A DNA stretch of 64,000 nucleotides from Ruminococcus sp. HUN007 (GCF_000712055.1 NZ_JOOA01000001.1:186001-250000); one strand, 5' to 3'. Positions 17,199-27,064 are shown, numbered from the stretch's first letter. Notes: a model not told the origin generated them from the letters alone. Translations and numbers: made by a program.

Positions 17199-18112
17199 CA
17201 GTATCCCTCCGGTATGCCACGAAAATATATGTCTGACCTGTTTTTTATGTAGTCATTTCTTATGCATGTTATAAACATTTTCTTATCCCACAGACTCGCC
17301 CTGTCAGTATGAAGCTTGACAACGCTTGCAGCTGAATACTGCGTCTGCAGGGATTTTATTATTCTGCCGAATACGGTTTTCTTGTTCTCTTTCCTGAGGA
17401 GTCCTTTAGCATATCGTATTGCCTCACCCTCCGAGGAAGCCTGTACATCACGTCTGACAAGCAGTTCGCCTGTATCGCCGATGCTGAATGTTCCTGTGTA
17501 CGACCCACTTATCACCTTGCACGATGTGTATTTCTTCTTTATCATGCCGTAATCAAACTGACCGTTCTGACCCACTTCAAGCGTGGATGCTTCTCTTGCT
17601 TCCATGTATGGTTCAGAGTAGACCACCAGTTTTTTATTGTGAATCAGAAAACAGCAGCTTTCGTATGAGCAGAGCCGCTCAAGAAATTCAAAATCGGTTT
17701 CGTCAGTCTGCGTCAGGTTACGGTAAACCTGTTCTTCTACTCCGTAGAGCGCATACTTCAGTCCGTGCTCTTCTGCAAGCTGTGCAACGATACTTGTAAG
17801 CTTCATGCCTTTCCAGTTTCGCGACTTCTTCTCTTTTTTCTCTGCCGGCATAGACAGGGCTCTTATGGTGAAGAGCCCGTTCTGAGCCGACATTGAATGG
17901 AGGTACATGGCGCCGCTGTCTGCGTCACCGTATTTCAGTCTGATAATGTCGTTTGCTTCTGATCCGTACTTTGACCATACACCTGCACTGTCGTTGAACC
18001 GGAGTGTCAGGCTGTCCGCATAGTGTTCTGCGTTCATTTCGTGGACACAGAAATTCAGGGAGACCTTGTCGTAAATATCTATTCCGTTGTAGTAAAGTTC
18101 TATTTTATCCAT
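17198..18112 (-). CDS. Baseplate hub protein, P2 gpD-like (late control D)
   Basis: 304 residues. IELYYNGIDIYDKVSLNFCV at the start and LTQTDETDFEFLERLCSYES in the middle are diagnostic of the phage late control gene D family, which forms the hub above the spike. Overlaps the gpX-like gene by 8 nt. Confidence 0.9.
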   Translation of the reverse strand: MDKIELYYNGIDIYDKVSLNFCVHEMNAEHYADSLTLRFNDSAGVWSKYGSEANDIIRLKYGDADSGAMYLHSMSAQNGLFTIRALSMPAEKKEKKSRNWKGMKLTSIVAQLAEEHGLKYALYGVEEQVYRNLTQTDETDFEFLERLCSYESCCFLIHNKKLVVYSEPYMEAREASTLEVGQNGQFDYGMIKKKYTSCKVISGSYTGTFSIGDTGELLVRRDVQASSEGEAIRYAKGLLRKENKKTVFGRIIKSLQTQYSAASVVKLHTDRASLWDKKMFITCIRNDYIKNRSDIYFRGIPEGY

Positions 18113-18335
18113 CTGTCTGCCTCCATGGCGGGAGCGTGCCCGGCTTGTCGGTGCTTTCGATGACTGGTATTCTCAGCTTTACATGGGCGTCAAATACCAG
18201 TACATCGCAGTAATCAGGATTGAACTGCATGATAACGTGTGCAAGCTTTTCATTGTTGTACTCGTTGAGTGCGAGGGTGTCGAAGGTGTCACCTTCTCTT
18301 GTATAGTAGGCTTTATATCCCGTTACTCTATGCAT
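18105..18335 (-). CDS. Tail protein X-like (LysM fold)
   Basis: 76 residues: YYTREGDTFDTLALNEYNNE then MQFNPDYCDVLVFDAHVKLR, a LysM-like tail protein X motif. Connects tape measure end and hub in P2-like tails. Overlaps the tape measure stop by 8 nt and the gpD-like start. Confidence 0.85.
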   Translation of the reverse strand: MHRVTGYKAYYTREGDTFDTLALNEYNNEKLAHVIMQFNPDYCDVLVFDAHVKLRIPVIESTDKPGTLPPWRQTDG

Positions 18336-21300
18336 AAGCTGACTCCTCCCTTATTCTCACGAACTCTTCGAGCCAGTCAAAGAATTCATATTCGTGTGCT
18401 CTGAGCTGATCCATGAACTTGTCACTGTCCGCTCCGCCGCCTTCGACAGCTACTGACGGCGACCATGTGAAGTTACTGAAATCATAGATGATAGTTGTTC
18501 CGCCGCCGGATGCCATTTCTCCGAGTGAGAAACCGCTCATTCCGATCAGACGACCTGCCTGACTTGTGAGTGAATTCTGTCCACTTGAGTGGATGTACTC
18601 ATATGCCGGAGCAAGAAGCGTAATGTTGTTCGTCACTTCGCTGCTCATGCTTCTGAGTATCTGATCAAGTTTTGACCAGAGCGCGTCAAGCGGAAGGATG
18701 GCTTCTGCACCTGCTTCACCACCGGCGAGCAGTGTGTTTCCGTTCATGCCGAACAGTGTAGGCCCGGTCATGATACCGCCCTTTGCGTACCATTCGATGT
18801 TAAACTTCGGAAGCGAACCTTTACCACCTATGCCGAAAGGAGCTTCACCGCCCTGCACGCTGATATGCGGTAAGTTAAGGTGCGGGAGTGACCACTGGAA
18901 ATTGAGCTTTTCCTTGATCTTGTCGATGACTTCCTGAACCTTGTCTTTTGCCGCTGTGATTTTTTCACTGATCTTGTCGTAGATGTTACCGAATGTATCG
19001 GTTACGGTGTTCTTTGCTTCCTGAAGTCTGTCGCGGATTGTATCCTTGATGCTGCCGAATATAGTTGAAACTTTATCCTTTGCAGCTGTGATCTTTTCGC
19101 TGATCTTGTCATGAATACCGTTCCATACTTCTGAAACCTTTGAGCTGATCGCGTTCCAGATATTCGCCATGATGTCACGTACTTTCGAGATAACATTCTC
19201 GACCGTGCTCTTCACTGCGTTTATCCTGTCACTGATCTTATTATGGATCGTATTCCATACGTCCGAAACCTTTGAACTGATCGCGTTCCAGATGTTCGCC
19301 ATGATGTCACGTACTTTCGAGATAACATTCTCGACCGTGCTCTTCACTGCGTTTATCCTGTCACTGATCTTGTCGTGGATTGCATTCCATGTATCTGATA
19401 TGAATGTTCTTATCTTTTCGAATCCGTAGGTTATTACTGCTTTGACCGTTGCAATTGCTGTTCTGATGGTCTTTGTGATCTTTGTCCATACAGTCGTCAC
19501 CTTAGTGGATATCTTAGTCCATATCACTGTGAATGCGTTGGCTATCGGCATAAGTACCTTGTCGGTCAGCCATGTAGATATTGGTTCAAAGAGGTTTGTG
19601 AGGAACTCCCACATTCCCTTGAATACTGATATAACAAAGTTTCCGATTGCAACGAATACATTCATCACGCCTTCAAGAACTGTTTTCCAGAACTCTTCAT
19701 TATTCGCAAAGATATTCTTTACAGCTTCCCACGCACCCGCAAAATCACCCTCAAGGAGTGCTCTGATGCCGGAGAATACTTCTGAGATGTTGCCGAATAT
19801 AGTTTTAAAGAATGAGCCTGCAACGCTCCACACGGCTTTTACTATGTCCCATGCAGAACGGAATGCCGCTCCGATGACGTGAACCACCGGTTCAAATGCC
19901 GCCTTGATAACAGTCCATGCACCTACTGCGACAGCTACTATGCCGCCGAATACAGCGGTGATCGTCGGCTTGAGTGCTTCAAAGACTGCTTTTATAAGTT
20001 CAACAGCATTTCTGACTGCTTCTGTGATCGTTCCGAATACTTCTTTCGCCTGAGGGAGGAAATCGCTCTTTATCCAGCCGATGACCGGACCGATACTTTC
20101 CTTTATCTTTCCGAATGATTCAGTCAGAACAGGAATAACTGTGTCTGTGACAAATGTCTTGATGTCGTCAAATGCTACTGTGACGTAAGGAGCGATGAAG
20201 TCGGCTATTTCTGAAGCTTTTTCCTTCATCCTGTCCCATGCGCCCGTTATTGCCGGCACTGCTTCATCAGCTATGAATGTCTTTGCGGTATTGAACTTAT
20301 CCTTAAGGAAACCAGAGGCAGTTTCAGCTGCCGCCTGCACCTTTGGCGAGATCTCATCCCACTTGTCACGTATCGCCGGAACTGCTTCGTTAAGAACGAA
20401 GTCCTTTGCGTCAGTAAACTTTTCGGATATGAATCCGGATGCTGTGTCTATTGCATTTCTGACTGGTTCAGGTACCGCGTTCCAGATGTCGTCCCAGCTT
20501 GATCCGAACCATCCGAGGAATGCGTTTGTCGTATCGGTAAGCCAGTCTACAGCTCCGCCGAATACACCCTTGATTTTTTCCCAGGCACTGCTCCAGTCAC
20601 CTTCGAAAATCGCTGTGAACGTGTCTACGAGTCCGAGGATACCGTCAAGAGCCGCTCCTACAGTTGAATCGATAAGTTTGAATGCTTCTTCAAATACCGG
20701 AACGAGGAAGTCGCACAGACTCTGCCATGCGGTCCGTATCACATCGCCGATATCTTCAAAACTGAATCCGAGCTTGTTCAGCCGTTCGGTTATGTTCTGA
20801 CCGAATTTATCGAACTTCGACCTGATCGAGTTCCATGTATTCAGAATGTTTTCCCGGAACTCGTTGTTTGTGTTCCATAGATGCCGGAAAGCGAACGCAA
20901 GCGTTGTCAGCACTCCAATGACCGCAAGAGCCGGAGCTGATACAGCTGCTATAGCTGCCTTGATACCCACCAGTGCGCCTTTGACTTTGTTGATGTGTCC
21001 GAGTATGGCTGTCCATCTGAAAGCTGCTATAACGCCGCTGAGTGCGGTTACGGCTATTCCTATTTCCGGCAGATATTCTTTTATGTTCGTTACTGCCGGA
21101 ATAACTTTGTTCGTCACGAACTGCACTCCTGCTCTGAGAACAGGTTCAAGCTGATCCGAAACCTTTAGTTTCAGTTCTTCAAATGCACTGTTAAGGTTCT
21201 TAAGGTCGCCTGCAAGGTTGTCGTTCATGGTTTCTGCCATGGCTGATGCACTGCCCTGTGCGTTTTTGAATGCTTCTGCAAGTTCATCCTGTGAGATTCC

Positions 21301-22818
21301 GAGACTGTCGAATACCTCACTTGCCCGGAATCCTGCGTCGCATGCTTCGTCAAGTGCTTCTGAGAACAGGTCTGACGAACCTTCCGATGTGTTCAGAATC
21401 TCGTTGAATGTGTCAGCACTTACACCGGCTTTTTCGAATTCATTTCTGATGTCGTCAAGCGATATGCCACTCTTCTGCAGTTCTTCATCAAGTCCCTCGA
21501 CTGTCACAGACGCCATTCTGAGGGCTGTTTCATAGCCTGCTATGTTGTCTATACCTTCATTGAGAAGGAGGTTCAGTCCTTTTGTGGAGTCCGCTGTGAA
21601 CGTCGTACTGAGTGCCGCCGCTCTTTCTGCCGAGCCCATACCGTCAACTGCTCCGGAAACATCCTTGAGTATAGCGGTAAGGTCTCTGTAGTTGCCTTCT
21701 GCATCCATAACAGCTATTGAGGTTTCACCAATCTTGATCTTGCCATCGTCCATCTTCTTGGTGATGTCTCGCATCATTGCTGAAAGTGCTGTACCGGCTT
21801 CTGATCCCTTGTAGCCCTGATTTGCCATGCCTTCGAGGAGCGAGGTTACTGTTTCAATATCCTGTCCGGCTGCATTGAGGTTTGCCGCACAGTTTCTGTA
21901 TGCTTCACCGAGCTGTGCAGCGGATGTATTACTTGAAGCCTGTGCTTTTGCAAGAAGGTCAGCGAAATATCCCGCTTTATCCGCTTCCATTGCGAATGCT
22001 GACAGATAGTCAGTTACCATGTCGGATGCTTCGCCCAGTCCCATGCCGGAAGCCGCTGCGAGGTCAAGAACACCGCCGAGGGCGCTTGTACTCTGCGTGG
22101 TATCCCAGCCGGCAAGTGCCATGTACTTAAGCGCTTCTGCACTCTCTTTGGCGCTGAAAACCGTAGTGGCGCCGTATTCTCTTGCGGTCTGTTCAAGGAG
22201 TTCAAACTGTTCTCCTGTCGCTCCACTGAGAGCCTGCACTTCTGACATCGTTGCATCAAATTCCGCTCCGAGTTGTATCGTGTCTTTGACGAAACTTTTA
22301 ATAGCCGATGCTGCCGCTGTTATCGCCTGTGAAGCAAGATTTGCAAGAGTTGCCTTGAAAACTGTGAATCCTTCGTTAGCCTGTGCCGCTGCCTCGTTCG
22401 CTTCGTTGAGACTGCCGCTCAGTTCGTCGGATGCGTTTTCCGCCTGTCCTGCACTTCGTCCCGCTTCACCGTATTCTTCTGAAAGCCGGTCAGCCGCCTG
22501 ACATGCCGCCTGCAATCTGTCTCGGTTTTCGTTAAGGTCTGTACTCAACTGCTGTATAGCGTAGGCTGTTGCTCTCGCTTCCTCAGTTCCCTCGCGCCCT
22601 TCAAGAACGTAGTCACTGTACTGCTGTCTGAGCTTGTTCAGTTCAGACTCTTCGTTTCTCATCTGAAGTGCAAGTCTCTGAGAAGCTGTTGCCACCTCAA
22701 GTGTTTCAGCACTCATCTGATTGAAGCTTCGCACCGCCTGATTGATCGCATTCATAAGGCTCGGATCAAGCACACCGCCGACCGATATCGTGGTTTCTAT
22801 TTCTCTTCCGCGTGCCAT
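18328..22818 (-). CDS. Tail tape measure protein
   Basis: 1496 residues. N-terminal coiled coil (about 40-130), then the TP901-type core: YGATTVFSAKESAEALKYMA, MALAGWDTTQSTSALGGVLD, QGYKGSEAGTALSAMMRDIT. Several hydrophobic segments lie about 570-660 and long amphipathic helices follow. A 44-residue unit (ISDRINAVKSTVENVISKVR and on) is repeated in tandem near 19150-19410. The protein sets tail length; at the usual ~1.5 angstrom per residue this predicts a tail of roughly 200 nm. One TCCAC-N4-GTGGA palindrome lies inside at 18580. Confidence 0.95.
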   Translation of the reverse strand: MARGREIETTISVGGVLDPSLMNAINQAVRSFNQMSAETLEVATASQRLALQMRNEESELNKLRQQYSDYVLEGREGTEEARATAYAIQQLSTDLNENRDRLQAACQAADRLSEEYGEAGRSAGQAENASDELSGSLNEANEAAAQANEGFTVFKATLANLASQAITAAASAIKSFVKDTIQLGAEFDATMSEVQALSGATGEQFELLEQTAREYGATTVFSAKESAEALKYMALAGWDTTQSTSALGGVLDLAAASGMGLGEASDMVTDYLSAFAMEADKAGYFADLLAKAQASSNTSAAQLGEAYRNCAANLNAAGQDIETVTSLLEGMANQGYKGSEAGTALSAMMRDITKKMDDGKIKIGETSIAVMDAEGNYRDLTAILKDVSGAVDGMGSAERAAALSTTFTADSTKGLNLLLNEGIDNIAGYETALRMASVTVEGLDEELQKSGISLDDIRNEFEKAGVSADTFNEILNTSEGSSDLFSEALDEACDAGFRASEVFDSLGISQDELAEAFKNAQGSASAMAETMNDNLAGDLKNLNSAFEELKLKVSDQLEPVLRAGVQFVTNKVIPAVTNIKEYLPEIGIAVTALSGVIAAFRWTAILGHINKVKGALVGIKAAIAAVSAPALAVIGVLTTLAFAFRHLWNTNNEFRENILNTWNSIRSKFDKFGQNITERLNKLGFSFEDIGDVIRTAWQSLCDFLVPVFEEAFKLIDSTVGAALDGILGLVDTFTAIFEGDWSSAWEKIKGVFGGAVDWLTDTTNAFLGWFGSSWDDIWNAVPEPVRNAIDTASGFISEKFTDAKDFVLNEAVPAIRDKWDEISPKVQAAAETASGFLKDKFNTAKTFIADEAVPAITGAWDRMKEKASEIADFIAPYVTVAFDDIKTFVTDTVIPVLTESFGKIKESIGPVIGWIKSDFLPQAKEVFGTITEAVRNAVELIKAVFEALKPTITAVFGGIVAVAVGAWTVIKAAFEPVVHVIGAAFRSAWDIVKAVWSVAGSFFKTIFGNISEVFSGIRALLEGDFAGAWEAVKNIFANNEEFWKTVLEGVMNVFVAIGNFVISVFKGMWEFLTNLFEPISTWLTDKVLMPIANAFTVIWTKISTKVTTVWTKITKTIRTAIATVKAVITYGFEKIRTFISDTWNAIHDKISDRINAVKSTVENVISKVRDIMANIWNAISSKVSDVWNTIHNKISDRINAVKSTVENVISKVRDIMANIWNAISSKVSEVWNGIHDKISEKITAAKDKVSTIFGSIKDTIRDRLQEAKNTVTDTFGNIYDKISEKITAAKDKVQEVIDKIKEKLNFQWSLPHLNLPHISVQGGEAPFGIGGKGSLPKFNIEWYAKGGIMTGPTLFGMNGNTLLAGGEAGAEAILPLDALWSKLDQILRSMSSEVTNNITLLAPAYEYIHSSGQNSLTSQAGRLIGMSGFSLGEMASGGGTTIIYDFSNFTWSPSVAVEGGGADSDKFMDQLRAHEYEFFDWLEEFVRIREESAYA
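19120..19410 (-). repeat. 132-bp (44-residue) tandem repeat in the tape measure gene
   Basis: Two near-identical units offset by 132 bp (for example GATCGCGTTCCAGAT at 19147 and 19279). Gain or loss of units would change tail length in frame. Confidence 0.75.
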
Positions 22819-22838
22819 TCTGTTTCACCTGCCTTTTA

Positions 22839-23025
22839 TTAACGGCCTCGTGTCATCTTTGCACGTTCAGCCGCCCGCTTGTTTTCCTCTGCCAGATCTT
22901 CTGCAGCTTCGGCGTACTCTATGATAAAATCTGTGAGTCGCTTTCGTTCGAGATCTGATATGCTGGTGTGATATACTCTGCTGAAGTCTCTGTAGGCTCT
23001 TCGGAGCTTTCTGCCGGTGAATCCT
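22839..23025 (-). CDS. gpT-like extension of the tail chaperone (-1 frameshift product)
   Basis: No start codon, but an open frame in the -1 phase runs from the slip site (23024-23030) to TAA 22839-22841, encoding about 61 residues: GKGFTGRKLRRAYRDFSRVY at the start and EAAEDLAEENKRAAERAKMT near the end. Such a G-GT overlap immediately upstream of the tape measure gene is general in long-tailed phages. The fusion of the upstream gene and this segment would act as tape measure chaperone. Confidence 0.7.
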
Positions 23026-23332
23026 TTTCCGAGACTCCGAGCATAAAATTTCTTCCGATCCTCATGAACTGAATTATGTCAGGGCCCTTGACTCTTTCAA
23101 GATCTGACCAGTCTACCGACGGATCAGCGGCTATAACTGCCGCATATCCTAAATAGATGTGAAGAGATGTGTCGAATTCCGATGCCGGAACGATGCTCAT
23201 TGTCTTTCCACTTGATTTTCTTGCTTCCGCTTCAGCGAAAAGAACGCCTGTTATCTCATTTGTGTCGTAATTTAATTCTGTCACCTGTTTACCGTTGATC
23301 AGAACAGGATTTTTGAGTGTGATCTTACCCAT
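22919..23332 (-). CDS. Tail assembly chaperone, gpG-like
   Basis: 137 residues from ATG 23332, chosen for AAAGGA eight bases upstream. LKNPVLINGKQVTELNYDTN is typical of phage tail assembly chaperone (gp41-like) proteins. Near its end lies the heptamer GGAAAAG (minus strand, 23024-23030) read as G GAA AAG, a plausible -1 slippery site giving the gpGT-like fusion. The normal product ends SNESDSQILS. Confidence 0.85.
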   Translation of the reverse strand: MGKITLKNPVLINGKQVTELNYDTNEITGVLFAEAEARKSSGKTMSIVPASEFDTSLHIYLGYAAVIAADPSVDWSDLERVKGPDIIQFMRIGRNFMLGVSEKDSPAESSEEPTETSAEYITPAYQISNESDSQILS

Positions 23333-23414
23333 ATGGTTAGTCCTTTCTGTTTCTGTGTTTAACAAAAGCCGCCGAGCCGAGTGCCCGACGGCTTTCGCAG
23401 TATGTCAAAAAATC

Positions 23415-23924
23415 TTAGAGGTATTTTTCGAAATCCTTAGCGTAATTAATTCTGTTTACACGGAGAACTGAGTTGAGACGGTCAACGACAAGCTTTTCAC
23501 TGCCGTCTACGTAAAGTTCAAGACGTGTTACTGTGTACTTGTGTTCAGTAGTGACTGCATCACCCGGCTTGACAGCAATGTCAGGGATGGAGAGCGGAAG
23601 TGTCTTGACGAATGCCTTGACACCTTCTGTCTTTGAGTCACCGTTCTTGGAAATGCTTGTCTGAGCCCATCTGAATTCAAAAACTCTTCTGCCAAGCCCG
23701 ATGAGGTTTGAGAAACCTTCATCTGTTCCGACTTTGTTAATTGTGAGTTCCATGTTTTCGAGAAGTCCGATAAGAGCTACATCCATGTTTCCCATGGCGC
23801 TGATAGTTGCTGTCTGAAAGTTGAGACCAGGAAGTGTGAATTCAACGTCTCTTGCAACAAGTCTGTTGTCAGCGTAGACTGTATCTGCGAGGATCGGACC
23901 TTTAACGTCTAACCATTTTCCCAT
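23415..23924 (-). CDS. Major tail tube protein, P2 FII-like
   Basis: 169 residues after AAGGAGG. VEFTLPGLNFQTATISAMGN, then LLENMELTINKVG, match phage major tail tube (FII) proteins. It forms the inner tube under the sheath. Directly follows the sheath gene with 14 bp between. Confidence 0.9.
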   Translation of the reverse strand: MGKWLDVKGPILADTVYADNRLVARDVEFTLPGLNFQTATISAMGNMDVALIGLLENMELTINKVGTDEGFSNLIGLGRRVFEFRWAQTSISKNGDSKTEGVKAFVKTLPLSIPDIAVKPGDAVTTEHKYTVTRLELYVDGSEKLVVDRLNSVLRVNRINYAKDFEKYL

Positions 23925-23938
23925 AGCTTCTTACCTCC

Positions 23939-25381
23939 TTATTCGCCGTAATATGTCTGGAATCCGTCATCTGTATAAGCAGCGCGGACTGTAGCAGACT
24001 TGAGAGGCGGTGTATTTGTTGCAGAGATATTCCACGTGAAATCACCGTTGATGATATCAGCATCTGTATTTTCCTCAGGGAGGAATTCTACAACAGGATC
24101 TCCGATAAGAGCGCCGATACCTACGAGAGCGTCAAGTTTTGCGTTTTCAGCTGCAAGGATGGTATCCTTGAGGGCTATTGTCATAGGCTCGTCAATATCT
24201 GTGCCGTGGTCAAGCTGGAAGCTGTTTGTGATGTATTCGAGCATTCTGATGTTTACATCGAATATAGCACGTGCATCCATTGTACCGCTGTAAGTGTAAG
24301 CCGCTGTATGCGGTCCCCACATTACCCAGTTGCCGCCCCAGAAGCAGATAGTAGTGATACCCTTTTCGTTGAGAGTATTTGCTGTTACCTGATCGAAGCC
24401 CTGATTTGTTGCTCCCGCTCCAAAGTACTGCTTTGCTGATGTTACAGGTTTGTTCGAGATCGTTTCGAACGGGATGCCGTCGTTCTCGTTGTCCTGTCTG
24501 AGCATCATAGCTGTTGCGATTGTGGAGAGGTGGAACACTCTGCCCGAACCGTCTGCAGCCTGCGGCCAGTAAACCTTTGAACGTTCGGAGTTATATCCGT
24601 TTGTATCCTTCCATGCGAGTGCAGCTGATATTGTTGTAGTTGACGCTACAGGAATATCAGCGTTTACGAAACCGTCCCAGTGGCCGTTGAGCTTTGTCAC
24701 AGTTGCTATCATCGCAGAGTATACTGCCGGATGTTCTGACCATCCAGGAGCTGCAAGGACTGTGAGAACTGCGTTGTACTTCTGGTATAAAAGGTCGAAT
24801 GCCTTGAGACCTGTGTACACACCGTCTGAAGCTGAACCGACGATAACACTGTCCGTTACGTTTGTGAGGTCTACTTCGTAGTAGTTTGCACTTACCGGTG
24901 AAGTAACTGTGTCAAGGAACGTTACTGTGAGAGTGTGAGTATCAAAGTTATACTCAAGTGTGTAGTCTGTGTCTTCGACCATATCAGCGATAGCGAATGT
25001 GTCGATGATGATGGTGTCGGAAACGATAGTTGCCTTGCCGTTTGCGACTACAAGGCTTGCAGATGTTGCAGATGACTTCTTGTGTGCAGACGGGTCAAGT
25101 ACATTCACGAAGTATGCAGGCGCAACGTTCTGAACTTCAAAGTTCTGAGCTGCTACTTCACAGAGTGTGAACTTTGCCCAGTCTTCTGACTTGCCGAATA
25201 CACTGCTGAATTCCGCACCGCTTGAGATCTTGACCGGTGTGTTGATAACACCGGCAGTCGCAAAACCTCTGATGAGGTTGACAGGTGCTGTACCGATATA
25301 ACCGGCAACGGTGGAGCTTTCTGCTGTAGATGAAACTCTGTTGCCTGTTATCTCGGCATAAGTGCCGTGTTTATAGCTCAT
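23939..25381 (-). CDS. Tail sheath protein
   Basis: 480 residues behind GGGAGG. Starts MSYKHGTYAEITGNRVS with VAGYIGTAPVNLIRG, and has SVIVGSASDGVYTGLKAFDL, NGHWDGFVNADIPVA and the C-terminal GIPFETISNKPV, TICFWGGNWVMWG and DVNIRMLEYI segments of phage sheath proteins. Its presence makes the particle contractile-tailed (myovirus). Confidence 0.95.
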   Translation of the reverse strand: MSYKHGTYAEITGNRVSSTAESSTVAGYIGTAPVNLIRGFATAGVINTPVKISSGAEFSSVFGKSEDWAKFTLCEVAAQNFEVQNVAPAYFVNVLDPSAHKKSSATSASLVVANGKATIVSDTIIIDTFAIADMVEDTDYTLEYNFDTHTLTVTFLDTVTSPVSANYYEVDLTNVTDSVIVGSASDGVYTGLKAFDLLYQKYNAVLTVLAAPGWSEHPAVYSAMIATVTKLNGHWDGFVNADIPVASTTTISAALAWKDTNGYNSERSKVYWPQAADGSGRVFHLSTIATAMMLRQDNENDGIPFETISNKPVTSAKQYFGAGATNQGFDQVTANTLNEKGITTICFWGGNWVMWGPHTAAYTYSGTMDARAIFDVNIRMLEYITNSFQLDHGTDIDEPMTIALKDTILAAENAKLDALVGIGALIGDPVVEFLPEENTDADIINGDFTWNISATNTPPLKSATVRAAYTDDGFQTYYGE

Positions 25382-25395
25382 TTTTATTCCTCCCG

Positions 25396-26013
25396 TTATA
25401 AGAATTGATTATAGTCCGGTGCTTTTGGTGTAAGTCCTACTTCAAGCTGAAACGAGATCCAGCTGTGCCAGTAAGGATAATAATCGCATATGTCACCATC
25501 TTCAGTGAACAGCCCGAACTTAATGCCGCTCTCCTTGATGATCCTGTGACCTGCGATGCATTCCGCCTTTTCAAGCGTGTTCAGAACAAGATCCTGAAAC
25601 ACCATGTTGTCTTTCCATCCGTCAGTCCCCTTTTCAAAGGCTGCTGAGTCAGGATCAACAAAGTACGAATGACCGCCGAGCGCGTCGATGTTGCCTTTTG
25701 GTCTGTAGAGTTCATTTCCGTGAACTCCCGGATTCCAGCATGCAAGCACTATCCGCATATCAAGCGTTCTGATCTTGTCTATGAGCATATCCGTCCCGCT
25801 CACCATCTGTACGCATACAGACGGCACAGGTGCAGGAATGCCTGGCGGAAGGCGATCCTTGCCCGGAACGTACAGCGGGAAGGATGCCGGATGAACAACT
25901 TTTGTTTTGTAGCCGCTGTCATTCCGGAAATCATCCGGAATTTTTAATTCGATCTTACCACAAATATTTTTTGCTATCCAGTCAGCCGTCTGCTGAATTA
26001 CTTCTGTAAGCAT
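25396..26013 (-). CDS. Head-tail or tail completion protein, unknown family
   Basis: 205 residues, AGGGAGTG upstream. Located before the sheath gene, where tail terminator and completion proteins lie. ASFPLYVPGKDRLPPGIPAP and HSWISFQLEVGL are seen. No family recognised; a role as tail terminator is inferred from order. Confidence 0.6.
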   Translation of the reverse strand: MLTEVIQQTADWIAKNICGKIELKIPDDFRNDSGYKTKVVHPASFPLYVPGKDRLPPGIPAPVPSVCVQMVSGTDMLIDKIRTLDMRIVLACWNPGVHGNELYRPKGNIDALGGHSYFVDPDSAAFEKGTDGWKDNMVFQDLVLNTLEKAECIAGHRIIKESGIKFGLFTEDGDICDYYPYWHSWISFQLEVGLTPKAPDYNQFL

Positions 26014-26025
26014 CCTTTCACTCCC

Positions 26026-26358
26026 TTAGTACATCTTGTTCTGAGCAATCGCCAGTTCTGTGATGCCCATTGCCGCGTTTGAATACCTGATTATCATGAC
26101 TTTGCCGTCAAAATTTATCAGGTTGCCCGGCTCAAGGCTTTTCGGAAGTTCTGGCGTTCTCGCATAGAGGAGAATGTCAGCTTCCACAAGTTCAAGTATC
26201 TGGCTTTTCTCTTTCTGTGACATCTTAAGCTCTGCAAGCTTGTCGTTGTCAATGATCATGAGCACCTGCTTACCTTCGATATCGTGATATTCTCCAAATT
26301 CATCAAAATTCAGAAAAACGTTGTCGATGTCAGAGGCTACCTGTTCCTTGAACGTCAT
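26026..26358 (-). CDS. Head-tail joining protein, probable
   Basis: 110 residues; LNFDEFGEYHDIEGKQVLMI and TPELPKSLEPGNLINFDGKV resemble the small ATP-binding/gpFII-like head-tail joining proteins of lambda-like modules. The ATG overlaps the stop of the gene before it by 4 nt. Confidence 0.6.
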   Translation of the reverse strand: MTFKEQVASDIDNVFLNFDEFGEYHDIEGKQVLMIIDNDKLAELKMSQKEKSQILELVEADILLYARTPELPKSLEPGNLINFDGKVMIIRYSNAAMGITELAIAQNKMY

Positions 26359-26651
26359 TTTTTCTTCTTCTTTCTCTCTTCCGGTTTCTGTCCGGGCTTG
26401 TCCACTCGTGTGGATGGCTCGTCTTCTTCCGGTTCTTCTGCAGGTTCTTCTTCCTGCTTTTCTTCGGCTTCGTCGTTTTCACGAGGCTTTGGCGCTTCTT
26501 CTGCCGGCTCTCCGACATACTCTGCAACACCCTGCTCAACGAGTTCGGCTTCTCTTGAGGGAGAAAGAGAGAAAGGTTCTGAACCCAGGGTCATGGCTTC
26601 AACGTGGTCGCCTTTTTTCAGACCGTAGGTTCCTTTGATGATCTTTATCAT
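26355..26651 (-). CDS. Small acidic head-operon protein with Lys-rich tail
   Basis: 98 residues from ATG 26651 (AAGGAGTG upstream). First ~50 residues are a compact domain (IKGTYGLKKGDHVEAMTLGS) ending QGVAEYVGEP; the remainder is a Glu/Pro linker and a Lys run. The linker contains PSTRVD, encoded by one of the distributed palindromes (26401). The first domain resembles the next gene, so they are probably paralogues. Confidence 0.55.
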   Translation of the reverse strand: MIKIIKGTYGLKKGDHVEAMTLGSEPFSLSPSREAELVEQGVAEYVGEPAEEAPKPRENDEAEEKQEEEPAEEPEEDEPSTRVDKPGQKPEERKKKKK

Positions 26652-26663
26652 TGCTTTCACTCC

Positions 26664-27053
26664 TTATTCAGGATCAGCAGCTGATACACACGGCGGCTCT
26701 TCTTCGTCAGCTTCCGCTCTGAGTTCTTCAAGAAGTTCGATAAGCTGAGTTTTGTTGCGGCAGTTACGTGTGTCACCGCCGAGCTCTTCTATCATCGCCT
26801 TGAGCGCAGAGTTCGGAAGAACTGCAAGATCCTCTTCGTCTGATTCGTCAGCTGCTTCGGCAGGTTCTTCTGCCGGAGCAGGTGCAGTATAGCCGACATA
26901 CTCAACTGTACCCTTTGCAACCAGACGTTCAGCTGTTTTGTCGTCTACACTGAAAACTCCGTCAGAAGCTTCCTTTGTGCCTGTTCTTACTACGCCGTTT
27001 TCGTCAGTCCATTCGATACCGACTACACCGGCAATAACTTTCACGTTCTTCAT
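26664..27053 (-). CDS. Head-operon protein with SAP-like C-terminal helix pair
   Basis: 129 residues from ATG 27053 (TGGAGGACGGC upstream). N-terminal domain ends LVAKGTVEYVGYTAP like its neighbour; acidic linker; C-terminal LPNSALKAMIEELGGDTRNC then KTQLIELLEELR looks like a SAP/HeH helix-extension-helix. Role unknown; sits just after the capsid gene as small head-completion (FI-like) proteins do. Confidence 0.6.
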   Translation of the reverse strand: MKNVKVIAGVVGIEWTDENGVVRTGTKEASDGVFSVDDKTAERLVAKGTVEYVGYTAPAPAEEPAEAADESDEEDLAVLPNSALKAMIEELGGDTRNCRNKTQLIELLEELRAEADEEEPPCVSAADPE

Positions 27054-27064
27054 GCCGTCCTCCA

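Noticed and set aside
19442..22501. Several 100-200-codon plus-strand ORFs
   Set aside because: All are antisense to the tape measure gene, whose low stop frequency on the opposite strand explains them.
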